64,000 bases of DNA. It comes from Haemaphysalis longicornis (Eukaryota; Arthropoda; Arachnida; Ixodida; Ixodidae). The position numbers and the translations under genes were made by a program. Position 1 is the first letter of the stretch. Each line of letters starts with the position of its first letter. A model generated the notes under the pieces. It was not told the origin of the DNA, searched no databases, and was given only the letters and a program-made list of their open reading frames with translations. The DNA lies in contig CM023457.1 in NCBI GenBank assembly GCA_013339765.2, positions 52,787,745 through 52,851,744 on the forward strand, read 5' to 3'. This document shows positions 1 through 12,764 of the stretch, one piece after another.

Positions 1-1584
1 ACGTTGTCGGTGAAAAGCACCTCACGCCAGCCAAGTGTGCGTATGTGGACTTCGCTTTCGCCACCTCAGCAACGCAAAACTCAAATTCAGGAATTTCTCA
101 CCCTGCGCTCCGTTCACTTCAAGCCTGTGGCGGTGATTCCTCATCACTGCAGGCACAGAAAGATGGCACGATTAGTTTCCATTGGTGACCATCGACCGTC
201 GGAAGCCTTCAAACCAGTGGTTACCGGCCTTCATGGAAGGTGTGTATTACGTGTAGCTTTTTAGCTGCCACCCTTGCTCTTCAATGCTGCCCACATCTGT
301 TTGTGCCATTACACATGTGTACGCAACGGAAATTTGACACCTTGAACGCTTCTCCTTACGCCTTGTTTTTCTCAACAAACTCACCACAAACTCGATTCTC
401 ATCTGTCAGGGTATCCACAATTTCTAGGAACCTCTGTCAAGAAAATGCAATGTCCGCAAAAACTACAAGAGCGACCAAACAAAGAACGGACCTGGGCGAG
501 CACGGAACGCCTTTTAAAACTGTGGTGAATGTTCCTGACAAGCATTTTTGCCTAGCAGTGTGAAAGGCTGCGAGCCTTAATATTATGGTTACGGGTAATA
601 TTATTACAAGGTGAAGTCACACTGAAGTTGAAACTAGTAGGCAAGCTTGTTGGAAACTTGCGGCAACTCTGAAACGACTCGCTAGAGGAGTAGCGAAAAT
701 AGGGAAAAGATGAGGATGGCGCCCGACTCACTCAACATTGTCCAGGCACCGATTAATCAAACGCTCGGAGGTAACTGGCCCTTTGCACATGTCAGACGAC
801 AATGACTGCAACTAGGAAATCCCTAAGGGCACAAGCAAAGCGTTTTTTGCGCCCTCCAAGCCACCCATAGCTATTTCTAGACAACCTCAAGAGCTGCAGT
901 TAGATAAAAGGCAGGTTGCGCCGAAATGACTGTCGAGAGGTGCGTTGTGCGGGTTAATAACTCGGCGTTCCTTGTTATATTGTTCAGATAGTAGCAATCG
1001 TTGCACTATATACATTCGTTGCTTTCATGTCTTACAACAATGCCTGACGACCTTATTTGCTGTACAAAAGCTTAACCATTCATTTCGTAAGAAGCCGATG
1101 TGAAAAATGTCGCTTTTTGAAGTGGCAACAGCCGCACAGCCACCCGTAAAATTTGGCTACGTCACCGTAGCTGATGCAGTGTATGGCCAAGGCAGTTAAG
1201 CTCACACAGCGCAGGAACCAAATAAAACTGATTGTGGAATACCTGGTCAAAATAAAAAAAAGTTTCGAATAAGTCCGCAGCCATCATAGCGGGAACGCTA
1301 TCTAGTGTAGGCTTTTGAATGGTGGTCCGCAGAAATGGCCGAAGGATGGTTGATGATGAAAGCCAGTATTTTCCACTGAGATAGTACCTAAACGAACACT
1401 AAAGTATTTTCTACAGAAAAAAATTGCGGTTATGAGCCCAAATTTAAAAAAGCCTTCACGCTTGAATTTTAATGATTATAAAAAAGGGGGAGGCAACACA
1501 GCCTGACGCAGTAATAAATTTTGATCACCATGAGAAGGCCAGTGCCATCAGCAATGAAAAAAGCAGAATAGGAGCGCCAACTTA
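1..1584. other. Gene-free AT-rich stretch
   Basis: I see no recognisable coding region, repeat or RNA gene here. The open frames are short, lack family motifs and occur at the density expected by chance in AT-rich DNA. The stretch ends at the GA-rich tail of a LINE remnant. Confidence 0.5.
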
Positions 1585-1717
1585 GGAGAGAGAGAGAGAG
1601 GAGAGAGGAGAAATAAACCGTTATTGTCTGAAGAAGACTAGCTAGGACCTGGTCCTTGCCGGTCCGAGGTGATAGGTCTCCTCAGTCCAGGAAACCTCTG
1701 GCGGTGGCTGCCATTAG
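1585..1717 (-). mobile_element. LINE 3' UTR remnant with (TC)n tail
   Basis: Read on the minus strand, this short piece runs through a CAATAACGGTTTATTT segment, which resembles a decayed AATAAA-type 3' end, into CTCC and a (TC)n run at 1585-1611. The same architecture, polyadenylation-like signal then TC repeats, ends the larger LINEs at 16.3 kb and 38.16 kb. Only untranslated sequence is left. A second, different LINE 3' end begins at 1718, so the two are stacked, probably one inserted in the other. Confidence 0.6.
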
Positions 1718-2100
1718 TAGAGAAAAAAACTTTTATTGAGCGACTGGGGTTAGGGAAGCCTCGTTGCACACCGGTCGGAGGTCGGCGGTGATGATGGCAG
1801 CTCGTTCCACCAAAGCGGTCTGAACGCCCGGGTCGGAGCTACCCAGCGCATCCTCCCGTTGCTCATCACGGGTGATTAAAAAGAAGGGATTGGAAGGACG
1901 GGCCCACATAGAGTGGGGAAGTGTGGGGCGCTCGCTACAGGCGGAACTGTGAGGTGAGGGGTAGAGGGAAGGGTGGACGTGATGGAGCACCGCCCTGCAG
2001 CGAAATGAATGAACCTGCAGAAGCCGCCAGGAGCGCGCTTACTCATGGCTGAGCAGGGGATGTGCCGGGGGGTGTTCAGGAGGCTTATCCGCAACCAAGC
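1718..2100 (-). pseudogene. LINE ORF2 C-terminal fragment and 3' end
   Basis: This is the last part of a non-LTR retrotransposon ORF2 on the minus strand. A motif ERPTLPHSMW, matching the C-terminal zinc-finger segment usually written C-x-ERPTLPH-x-LW-x-C, is followed by a helical tail ending SLTPVAQ and a stop. TCAATAAAAG and a T-rich/TC end come right after the stop near 1735. Cysteines expected around the finger are partly lost. The element is 5'-truncated and cannot encode anything alone. The finger probably binds template RNA in intact relatives; that role is family knowledge, not visible here. Confidence 0.65.
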
Positions 2101-3775
2101 GAAGTTCTGTGACTTGCGGAGAACGTGAGTCCAAAGTGAACTTCGTGTTTGCAGCTTTGGTGAGGGCCCAATTTTAGCAAGAATATCAATAGCTAAAATA
2201 ACTTTTTGATGGTCACTGGCGCAAAAGATGAAAGAGGTGCCCTTTTACTGTATGTAGGGAAAGAGAAAGGATGGAACATAATTTAATTGTGAATCCAGAA
2301 AACTACCATGGGCACCTAATGAAGATGCTTGTGGTACGATATTTGACATGTAAATTTGCGTACATAGATTTAGGGGGAACTTAGTATATATGCAATGACT
2401 CCGATAAGCCTACGAATTTTCTATTTTAACCCCACATAGCCTAAACATATTTACAGGCAAATAAAAATTCCGGAATCGTGTGCTCCTTCACGTAGAGCAG
2501 GTGTGACTTCATTTGTGCAAAAATAAATAGAAAATGTCAAGCTAACATATTATTGGACGCATCATAAAGGTTACAGTGCTCTCGTCTGCTAAATCCTAGC
2601 CATCTGTAGTCTCGAAGCTTGTGGTATTCGAGGAAGTTGCGCTTCCTGTTTAGGCACACCCTAAGTGGGCTAAGCGTGAGAGCGCGTGGTACACACCAGA
2701 TGCGTCAGTCGCTTGGTCGTAGCTAGTCATCTTCGGGCTGAATCGGTAGGAACTTTGTCTTCTTCACAGACGGTGGACGCGACTGCTCGGCCGTCTTCTT
2801 GTTGCTTTTCCTGCCGTGATCGCGCTTACGGATAGGCTTGCAACAAATGTCCCCAGCTTGAGTAGCCGCTCTTTCAACTGATGGCTCGGCGCCTCTGGAC
2901 ATATTATGCATTCATGGCTCAAACGAAGATAGCACGGTAAAGGAGATGTGTACTTGTGTACTTGTAAAGCAACTTGGTGTACTTGTATAGCGACACCTGA
3001 TAGTTATGCTGCTCAATTCCCCTAAATATGATGTACACTCCTACAATTGCAGGGCATGGGACGTCAGTGTGGATTTTGGCCCTGTGGTCACACCACTTCA
3101 CCTGTTGTATGGACTATTTGTGTGATTCTTTTTGAGCAATTCATTTCGATATTCGATGTCTGCATAGTGACACAAAGCTATAGTTCACCCGAAGCAATCA
3201 CCTACAACTTTATCATCGCTTGTGTCGGAAGGGCAGTGGTGGCGGGTGGACTGTAATTGTCATGGTCACTTTCCTACTAACATCGATGACATCTCCGCCT
3301 GCGACGATGCGGTCCCATATGTTTGTTCCTTAGTTGAGGACCTGAAGGAGAAAACACAATAGGAAACATCTAAAACGTTTGCACTTGAACGCTGTATTGT
3401 AAAGCGTATCACAAAAATTATGAAAATTGTGCCATGAATAAAGACCCCCTATATCAAAATATGATACCCGGAAATTTTAAGTAACCTTTAAGAGTGGGCT
3501 GGCCTTCAAAACTACGACAAAGGATTGTTATGATCACACAACCATTCTGAAATAGAATATGGCCAGAATGTATGACGAAAGAAAAATACTCATTGCTTTT
3601 AAGTACAATGATACCGTTGGTATACCACCGCACTAGCTTCCGGGTGCAGCCATGTTTCTCGAGCTGCCAGTAGATTGCTGGTGGCGCCTTTCTGAACTAC
3701 TGTCATGAGAAACCTCTTGTCAGGGTATCAAAAACGACACTGTGAGACTTACCTCGGCAAAAGTGGGCGCCACTC
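2101..3775. other. Gene-free stretch
   Basis: No coding region or repeat recognised. Short open frames on both strands overlap each other and show no motif. The sequence is AT-rich except for a GC-richer patch around 2.75-2.9 kb, which also contains nothing I can assign. Confidence 0.45.
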
Positions 3776-4080
3776 ACCCGCACTCACAAAGAAAAATATA
3801 TGTTTCCTCACGCACACACTCCCACCCACGCTCACCAGTCGCCCTCACCACTCTTACTGACTAGCACTCGCGCTCACTACGCGCCCTCCACCACTCGCCC
3901 CACTCGCGCTCACCATGTGCACTAGCCATGACCACTGGCACTCACTTGCGCTCACGCTCACCACTCGCCACCACCACTCGAGCTCACTCAAGCTCACCCT
4001 TCGCTCTCACTAGTCGTGCTCACTCGCGCTCGTGCTCACCACTCGTCGTCTCTCCTCGTACGCGAGTGTGCATCAGGCCC
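3776..4080. repeat. Degenerate CACTCGCGCTCAC simple repeat
   Basis: The sequence is built from imperfect units such as CACTCGCGCTCAC, CACTCGCCACCAC and GTGCTCACTCGCGCTC. The period is irregular, roughly 6-16 bases. Open frames through it give low-complexity Ser/Arg/His-rich products and are not taken as genes. Confidence 0.75.
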
Positions 4081-4299
4081 TCCATGAATCATGAAACCGA
4101 ACAATATTAGTCGTATTGCTAAATCAACACGCCACCAGGAAGTTAATTCAAGGGTACCCCATATCCTGAACTCAGTGACGACATATTTTCGAAGCTAGAA
4201 GCAATCCCGCCATTTACAGCCATCACAGCGAGCAGCTCCGGCGGCAGCGAGCACAGGCGCAATAGTGGCGCTCACCGCAGTAAGCCCCGCAAATGGCGT

Positions 4300-4475
4300 G
4301 AGTAGCGTAAATGGTGAGCTGGGCTCACTGCAAGTGCCACTAGCACTCGCGAGTGGTGAGCGGGGCTCACTACGCGAGGGGCTCTGTCGCACTCGCACTC
4401 ACATTTGCCCGTCCAAAACGATGGCGAGGCACTCACTCATGAGTTGTGAGGAGGGTGTGTGTGAGTGCACGCGTG
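4300..4475. repeat. Second CACTCGC/GAGTGAG simple-repeat block
   Basis: Units like GCTCACTGCAAGTG, CACTCGCGAGTGGTGAG and GTGTGAGTGCACGCGTGAGTGA mix both orientations of the block at 3776-4080, so the two tracts are partly inverted copies. The 4081-4299 stretch between them is ordinary sequence with a GC-rich patch near 4.2 kb. Confidence 0.6.
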
Positions 4476-7400
4476 AGTGAATCTCCCGACCTATGCTCTG
4501 GGCATTAGTCTTAGCCCAATGCGATTTATTCTCACTTTCTTCTTCTTTCTTCTTACTATCTCCTCTAACACGGCCTAGCAAAATTAACCCGTTGGGCGTT
4601 GTGGGGGAAGCAAAAAGTGCGCCCACCTCCTTTTGTGAATGATAACCAGCATAGCGCCCGTTGTACTCGTGGTTCCGTCGGCGTGTTCCCCACCGTAGAT
4701 CCCTTGGTCATATGTTCGATTTCTGGGTGGGGGCGTCCTTGTAGTCGCGTTTTAAGCGAGGGTCCAGTTTCTGTGTCATACATCCGTGGCCATATGTGTT
4801 CGTTTTCTGCTAAACAGGTGCTTATGTGGTTATTAAGTTCTAATAAGGAAACAAAACACCCGCAAACTGAGCCTCATACAGCCTGATTATGAGTGCAACA
4901 TGGAGTTTATGGGCAGCATGAAATTTAGAATTGCAGTCATTACAACGTAAGCTGAAATTAGAAGTTTCGTTGTTATGATTTCTGTGGAGTTGTGAGTTTC
5001 CAAAAAGGTTGACCTGCAAGCCAAAGGATCCGATCACAGTCACCTAACACAACCCCAAAACAGCATTACAAAATTTGGTTTTACGACGGATTCAGCTGTC
5101 ATGCTGTTCGAAAATGTGGAAAATGAGGAAATTTTGAATTCGGAGGGTATGACTAAAAGGAGGTGCGACGGATACGATTCGCCTTGATGTATGATGTTTT
5201 CTGCGTACCTGCCACAACGTTCAAAAATCGCGCATTACTTTCATGGGCAGTGATTTATACATAAGAACAACTTTTACAATCTCGCCAACACCTACTTTGG
5301 CGCACTTTTAGTACGGCAATACCAATCAACAAATTGTAATGAATGGAGAGTGGCCTACTCCCCTAGCACGAAAGTTACAGTGTTTAAACGCGTTTATGAC
5401 ATGTAACTTGAACAATTACATCCTAATAAAACGCAATGTGTTAAAATCTCTCGAATTCACAGATTTAAGTTTTTCCCAGGAGGCGGAATAAAATCTAATT
5501 ATAGAAAGTAGATTTAGAAGAAACTGAAAAATAACAGCCCCGGTGATCCCACAGAAGCATCGCACATATCTGTCGGGCTAATTTTCGAAAACGACAGGGA
5601 TAATGGCAGGATAACGCTTTCTGTTGTGTACTTACCTGCCCGGAGGGTACGTGCCCATGCACAAGATATTTTCTCGAGTTGAAAGTTCAGCGCAGTCCCT
5701 GCCGTGCATCTCTCTCTATCTTTGGCAGTCCCTGTCGTGTATCTCTCTCTGTCTTTGTCTTTTTTGCGCTATGTTGCCTAGATATTTTCTCGTTTTAATT
5801 ATGTGATATATATACAGCATATTTTATATGGTAGGGACAATCATGGCAACACACTTGCAGTGCTAAGGGTATCTTTTATACGCAGGTCGTCCAGCTGCCG
5901 GCAAGAAAACGCAATAACCACTGAGTAGTGAACATCATTTTACCTTCGCTGATCCTGCCACGCGCTCCAGACCAGTGACGCACCGTTTTTGCATCGCCAG
6001 CAAGGAAGCTGCATTCGCCACTGCCCGGCCACGGCTAGGTCAGCTGGTATACCCCCCAGGTAACCGATAATTGCCCCACTAGCGCCAATATGTCCCCTGG
6101 TGCTTGGTAGGCGAAACTGTCAAACCAAAAACAACAAAAAGTCACTGATGCTGCTATGGCAACGCTTTCGTTGATGCTCGAGGAGGAAGCGCCGTGCCAC
6201 TTATCGTCTTCTATGGGCTAAATGAGCGCGACTTTGTGTGCTGTAAGCCTGAACAAACACCGCGTGCATTTTGCTTTTCAAATTGTGTTGCGGCTGCACA
6301 TTTTGTCTTCGATAGCTTCCAGTTGCTAATTTGCTTGGACTTTCAGCACGTGCACAAAACACTTGTGTGTATATCTTTCTTAGTTGAATACACGCGAGCG
6401 AGCACGCTCTGAAGCGTGACAATTTTGTTTCGGGCAGAAAAAGTAGTAGGCGGGAAATGTGGTTTACTCATTGATTTTATTAGCAACGTATCGCCGGCGA
6501 GTTCAAAACATGCCAAAATAGCACAACGCTGTGTATCTCGTACAGTAAGTACAAATGTCCGCATCCTGTTAGGTTACACAAACATAAACATCTTCATACA
6601 ATTCATCGTATACAGAAAATTGCTGCAGAGGTCACCACGTTCATTTTCTGTACACAATACAATTCTACAAAAAATGTTTCATAAAAGCATGCGTTTGTGT
6701 ATAATAAAATGATTATGAAGTGAAATGGCCACCTCATTTCGCCGTCATTAACAACCACTCTATATTCATATTCTCGTAAACTTGTTAGCCCGAAAAAACC
6801 TTTTATAGCTAGCGAATTTTCCGCGTAATTTCGCCATGCGTCATACCTAGTAAATGGAAGAAATACCACCATGAATATCAGTAAACAACACGTCAGAGCC
6901 AAACAAATATTGAGAGTGACAACAAGGTGCAAAAGATGTGTCCTTGCACAGGTTGAAAAACGAAGCACAGCACGCCCGTCGCGCAGGTAACTCGAACTTC
7001 TCGTAACACGGAATGCAAGTGCTCAGCTGCTACGTGAATAATTTTTGGTGCTTCTTTCTTGTTAATCAGCATTCAAAGCTGGTAATATCACTATAAGAAA
7101 CTGATCGTCGGAACGCTCTAAAGCCAAACCAGTTCGTAGAAGAAGCATTTAAGCACATTAGGCGAACATAATTTGCAAGATTTTCTCTGATGGAAAGAAA
7201 ATGACGAGCAACCGCTCACCAAACCAATACAGAAGTGAAATTTCCGTCTGCGCGACCGCTGTTATCAGTCGGCTGATGAGAAACTGTTGACAAGTAGCTT
7301 CGCATGCTTGCAGCATTACTGCCAAGTGCATTGTACCAAACAAAAAGAAATTCACTGTAAAGCAACAGCAGAAAAGTTTTCGGTCCGCACTGCAGCTTTT

Positions 7401-10400
7401 TTCATAAGGATAGCGCTTGCTTCTTCATAACATTGACTGAATAAAAAGTGTGCTGATCTGCCGTCCGCTTGGAAGGGTTAAAATTTCGCTGAGCTATTCC
7501 TTCCCGAGTTGTCGCACCGCACAGCATCGCAGCACACGTTCTGTCCTTTTCTCAATTTCTCTGACATTTGGAGCCCGTTCACACTCGCAGACATCAAAAT
7601 TTTTACCTTCAAGGCATATTACAAAACTTCTACACGCGCACACTGTGAAAGCGGCAGGAGCAGAAGGAGAGGATGGTAGAAGAAGAGATAAGAACGAAAG
7701 CACCGCCCGTCAGCGCAACGAATGAAGCGACCAAACAAATAAATAGGGTGCCAAAAAGGTAAACAGCCAAGAACACATTTTATTTCTAGACATTATGGAA
7801 TCACTTTACTTTATTGCTGTGTATGTTGAAAAGATAAAGCCACACATTCAAAGTTGCTGAATTTTAGCTTGGCTACCACCGTCATGGCGGCACTTTATTT
7901 CGCGATACCAAAACTAGCCAAAGTGTCCGGCCCCTGGCCCGGCCGGCCTGTGGTAACCCCCAGCCAGCGCTGTTGTGCACATGGGATGTTACGTTTGGCC
8001 TCCGCTTAACATTATTCGGTGTGATAGTCGCCGCAAGAAGCGTGTGCTGGATAAGTCATCTCTGATAAGTCGGTCAGTCCTGAAGCCCTATTTTTTCTTT
8101 TTTGTTTGCCACAGCGGCTGCTACACAAATTGCCATGATTTAATTGGTGCCGTTGAATCGGATGAACAAGTTTGCGGCTTTGCGTTTTACTCGTCATGAG
8201 CTTGAATAAACCGAAAAAAGCCTTCAGATGTTCAGTTGATTGTACAAACGTAAAGCAAACGAGCAGCTGACTAAGTAATATTAGCGGGATCAGAGTAGTT
8301 CAGTCGTTCAGAATCAGACAACAAAAAGGCAATAGCTGTCCACACAATGGCAGCTTACGATAGTAACCGGTGCATCTTCGGTGGCTGATAATCGGTGCCC
8401 GCGAGGCTGACATTCTGCTCTCGGCAGCTCCATCGCAAGCGCACAAGCTCACTGACTAGCCGGGGCACCACCATAAATTGCCGATCACTGGATAGGCAGA
8501 CACGCCTTTTTTTTTTTTGTTTTGTAAACACTATTCATGACTGCAGAGTATCCTTAATAACAGCAAAAACGGATACTATTTGCACAAAAGCTAAAAACTG
8601 CTTGAAGATACTGGAGAAACATAGTGGAGTAGTTTGTTGCGGAGTTACAACTGCTGAAAAGATGCCGTATATTGTGTTTCTTGAGAGAAAGAGATAAACA
8701 TTACCGTCACATTGTGTTGCCACACAAAGAAGGCCCTTTCTTTACGGCTAGAGAAAAGCTTCCATAAGAGCAAAAGCCCTAAATTTCCCAGAATAAGAAA
8801 GAAGCAACATCTATAAGAACGACATGGCATTGAACGATAACCTCTTGTTTGTGCATGGTTTGGAACTAAAATCTTGAGCCAGCAATTAAGATTTCAAGGC
8901 TGAGAAAACAGCGGAGCTGGCTCTCTTCAATTGCATTACCTTGGTTTTCTTCGGTCTGCCCATTGCTCATGAAAAAGACGGATAAATAGCGAAGCTTTGT
9001 TTCTGTGTACAGGGTTAAATAAATGTCAACAATTCATACTCCCATAGCCCAATAATCCTAACTGCCAAAATCTGACGCTAAAGTCGACTTATACTCAGCC
9101 GAAGTTCAAAGCCAGAGTCCGCGTTAGAAACCCCCAAAAATGTTTGCACTTCGAATGCCAGGAAAGCGCAACTGGATAGACGCCGGTTTCATAATGGGAT
9201 AGACCACGGTACGTGTGTTTTCCTTGTGTACGTCTGTTTTCTGCTCATAGACTTCTTGCCTCTTGACCTCTTTCCGTCAACATTCTTGGCCTAGCATTTC
9301 TCCCTTTTCATTTCCTCCAGCAGAATTTTCTGTTAATAATCCGCACGGACTGAAAAAATCTGAAACAGCTCCGCTGTTAATAAAATTATTTGATGGAAGT
9401 TTTTCTGGGCCGATAACTGGGGCTTCAAAGCAAGAAAACTGACGGGTGCAAAGTCTACACAATTGAAAGTGCTGCTGACCTGCTTCATACCTCGTTAGCC
9501 AAGCCATTCTTTTCAACGCGTTCTTCTTTAACACAGGTGCGTCGGCTGCTCTCCTTCCCAATTTAAATGCTGTCTAACACAAGGGGATTCACTTATAAAT
9601 CTCTTGTTTGCTTAGATATTCATAGCCTCTCCAAAACCTTTTGTGATATGATTCCTTTTTCACTGTCTTAGACTATTATATTACAGTTATTTCTCTTTTC
9701 GAAGTCTGGCTCGTAACCACTGTGATAAAAATGTACGATGTCTCGCAGCATTATGCTGGATTTTGCTGTCGCCATAATAACGGATATAGTGGCTCTGTCA
9801 TGTACGTGCCATCCCGTCAACCTTATGATCGCCGTGGTGCATTTTCTTTTTTTTCGCAAAAACGTGTAACCAGTTTGGTCTGAATTTGACGATACCTCTC
9901 TGCAAGTAGCCGTAGTGCAGTAACCCGATATCTTTACCGAGCTTAGTCATCATCCTACACACATTTCGTTCAGAACCGGAATTACCTGATAGTAAACTCA
10001 CGAATAGAGGTTAAAATGTCATTTACGTTACATTTTTCGTAATTATATCTTCTTGAATCACTTGATCCTGCCTAGTATATGTCCTCTAGAACCATTTCCA
10101 TACAATTATAGATCACGTTTTATTCAACATAACTACACAACACCTTTCAGATGCAATATATAATTACATCACTCACCATTATCCTGGATTCACAAATCTT
10201 GGGTCTGATAACCTATGAACATTCTAAGCGAAACAAAACAATTCAAAACTTAGTTCTTTGATCCAATCTCCAGCTCTTGTTTTAAATTTTAACCGAGTCG
10301 TGGTCTTTAAATGGCTTTTGAACAGCTTAATACATTATTGTAGCACGTGTTCAAGGAAACTAGCTCCGTCAGGGTAGCACAATAGTTTTAGTCGCCGCAA

Positions 10401-11620
10401 ACTTTCTGGTTAGCGCGTACTCTCCTGTAAAGCATTACTAATTAGCGCAATGTTACTAATCAAATCAATCTCCAACCACTTATTCTCACACTAAAATTTC
10501 CCTGCAGTAATTATTGCAACACTGGCGAGGCACTTTTAAAACACAATTTATTTTCCAAACACAGTACCCGGCAATGAGCAATAGTAACTTTTTAAATAAA
10601 AAGAATTAGCAACCATGTTTTGCATCTCCATTAGTCATGCGTAAACTGTATGTTTATAGTCGGTATATTTTATGAACAATTAAAAGTAGGCTATTTACGC
10701 ATTTTATGAAATGGTGTGACGCTTAGGTGGTTTTCACCAATAAGGTCATCGGTATTTTACCGGGCTTCAGCAAAGCTCTAGAAAACGTAATTGAAACACG
10801 GCTCTAATATATTTCAACAAATTCGTCCTTTCACGAAGTCATTATGTTGGGCGTCCAAAATTCTCCACTGAGCTTGCACGAATTGCTGCCACAGATACCA
10901 AAAAACAAGATTTAGAAATACGCTGTATTGTTAAAGCAACTTTTGTAGAACTTTTAAAGCCTTTAACACTGTAGGCCATTACATTCGTCTGTAAAAGTTG
11001 CAAGCATTTTGAACTCGGAGTTTTCCTTTTTGTTTAATCGTAGTTATCTAGAAATAGGTACCAGGTCGTAAAACTGATAGTTCTCTTTCCGAAACTAAAC
11101 TTTTCTATAATAGTTTTCCGTAATAACTTTATACCGGAAGAGTTAATATTAAAAGCATCAATTACCATGGGCGAAATAGAGTGAAGTTCTCTATTGGAGT
11201 ATGATACAGTGAAGGCGCAACCATATTTTCTCTCGAAAATATTTTAACTGGAGTAATAAGTGTTCAATTGAGACCCAGACGATTTGACATTACAGTCCTG
11301 ACTTAACCAAATTTCCATCAACCTAGAAAACATATTACATGCTCTTTCAGTTTGCAATTCGAAATTTATGTTATAAACCTTAAATGACATTACATAGCAA
11401 TGTCATTCACGCCTCATGTAGAGTTGTTTCTATGGGCGTTATTAGATACTCATTTGAAATTTCATAAAGAGATTAACACTTTGCCTCTGAAAATTGGTTT
11501 TGGCTTAAGAGTAAGGACCTAAACACAAAGCTACTTTCCACGTAACATTTTATTCTTTATTACTTCTTTTTTACATAGCCACCTGTACTGTTGTCGCTTA
11601 TTGTGAAATAACAGCTACGA
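4476..11620. other. 7-kb gene-free AT-rich region
   Basis: I found no gene, SINE or LTR here. The longest frame on the minus strand, 6603-6968 (121 codons), has a hydrophobic N-terminal half but no family motif and no supporting context. A minus frame at 9277-9561 is likewise unassigned. Poly-T runs occur at about 8508 and 9845. The 9.6-11.6 kb part is especially AT-rich with almost no open frames. If host exons are hidden here they are too short to see by reading. Confidence 0.4.
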
Positions 11621-11636
11621 AACCCTGATGAGCAGT

Positions 11637-11937
11637 CATGGGAGCACCTTCAGCAACACATCTGATATGTCGCCGCTTTGCCCGTTACAGGCTGCTTTAC
11701 TTTCGCTCTGCTTGCTGTGGCCTCGAACGCAAGCTACTGGAAAACCAGCGGCACGGATTACCTTGGAATCTGAACACCAATATTCCAGTCACCAAGAACA
11801 AACCGCTTTCCTGGACCTGCCTGCGGTTGCACCAGCGATTGATGACGTCGGTTTCTGAGTTCGATTTAAGACCCTAAGTAGGCATGGGAGCAGCTTTGAC
11901 AACACATGTGATATGTTGCGGCTTTTCCTGTTACAGG
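11637..11937 (+). repeat. Direct repeat, about 54 bp, offset about 246 bp
   Basis: CATGGGAGCACCTTCAGC at 11639 recurs as CATGGGAGCAGCTTTGAC at 11883. Each is followed by AACACAT-TGATATGT-GC-GCTTT-CC and GTTACAGG. The copies differ at several positions. The second copy ends where the LINE A 5' region begins, so this could be a tandemly repeated LINE promoter or the relic of another element. Confidence 0.6.
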
Positions 11938-11989
11938 TTCGTAACTACTTTTCGTTGTTCTCTGGAAACTCTCCAGGGGGAGAAAAAGA

Positions 11990-12757
11990 AGAAGGAGCAA
12001 TAGCTGCGCCTCGAGACCAGGTTCGAGGACGTCATCGCCAGGCGCCGACACCAAGGCTCGCAGGCGCGAGTCACGCTCGAGGTCGAAGACTAGGAGCAGT
12101 ACGCCGGAGCGGATCGCCGGAAAACAGGTGGGTTGGGCAACTGGGTCTTCTGTCGCTCACAGCAACGACAAAGAATTCCCCCCTCTCACCCCCTCCCCTC
12201 TCAGTAGCAATTGCAAAGAATGCTCTGAACTTAGACAGGAATGTGCCGAGCTTAAGAAGCTTATAGCGCAACAAAACCAACAGATTAAAGCGCTCATGGA
12301 GCGCATGGAGGCACGTGACAGAACCGAGAAATCGGAGGATAGTACCAAGAGAAAGGTAGCTAAGAGAGACACCCATTCCCCTTAACTACCGCAAGGTGAG
12401 GCAATGGAGGCCGACAGGATAGAACCGGCTCCGTCCAAGCAACGCATCCGACTATACCACAGCAACAAGAGCCTATCCTGCAAACCATCATGAACATGCT
12501 GTCTCAAATTTCAGGCTGAGACCAACACAATCAAGTGGGAATTCTTACCGAGCAAATGGGAAACCTTACGTCAAGACTAGATAACTTAGAAGCCAAGTAT
12601 AACCAAGTGTCCTCAAGAATGTCGACTTTCGATGCAAAGCTCAAACACGCGACACTAGTAATGAGGAAGTCACACAAGAGCGCGCTCCACAGCAAACCGC
12701 ACCATGGAACTAATCCCGCAGAAGGTAACACCACTCAAGACGATGAAGAAGAATAGA
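11990..12757 (+). pseudogene. LINE A ORF1 C-terminal part (nucleic-acid binding)
   Basis: An Arg/Ser-rich stretch around 12.03-12.11 kb leads into a frame at 12128-12385 with CKECSELRQECAELKKLIAQ followed by further heptad-like residues, a likely coiled coil. A second frame, 12535-12756, continues with MGNLTSRLDNLEAKYNQ, also coiled-coil like, and ends in an acidic DDEEE tail. ORF1 proteins of this group bind element RNA and self-associate; that is family knowledge. The zinc knuckles expected upstream are missing because of the 5' truncation, and the piece is split by at least one frameshift near 12.39-12.53 kb, so it cannot be functional. Confidence 0.65.
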
Positions 12758-12764
12758 AAAAGCA

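Noticed and set aside
1..260. Possible transposase-like (CENP-B type helix-turn-helix) echo on the minus strand
   Set aside because: A single pattern resembling W-x-x-x-F-R-R was noticed, without a catalytic domain, frame continuity or terminal repeats.
3928..4110. Ser/Arg/His-rich frame
   Set aside because: Translation of the CACTCGCGCT simple repeat.
6603..6968. Minus frame of 121 codons with hydrophobic stretches
   Set aside because: AT-rich sequence favours hydrophobic codons; no signal, family motif or neighbour supports a gene.
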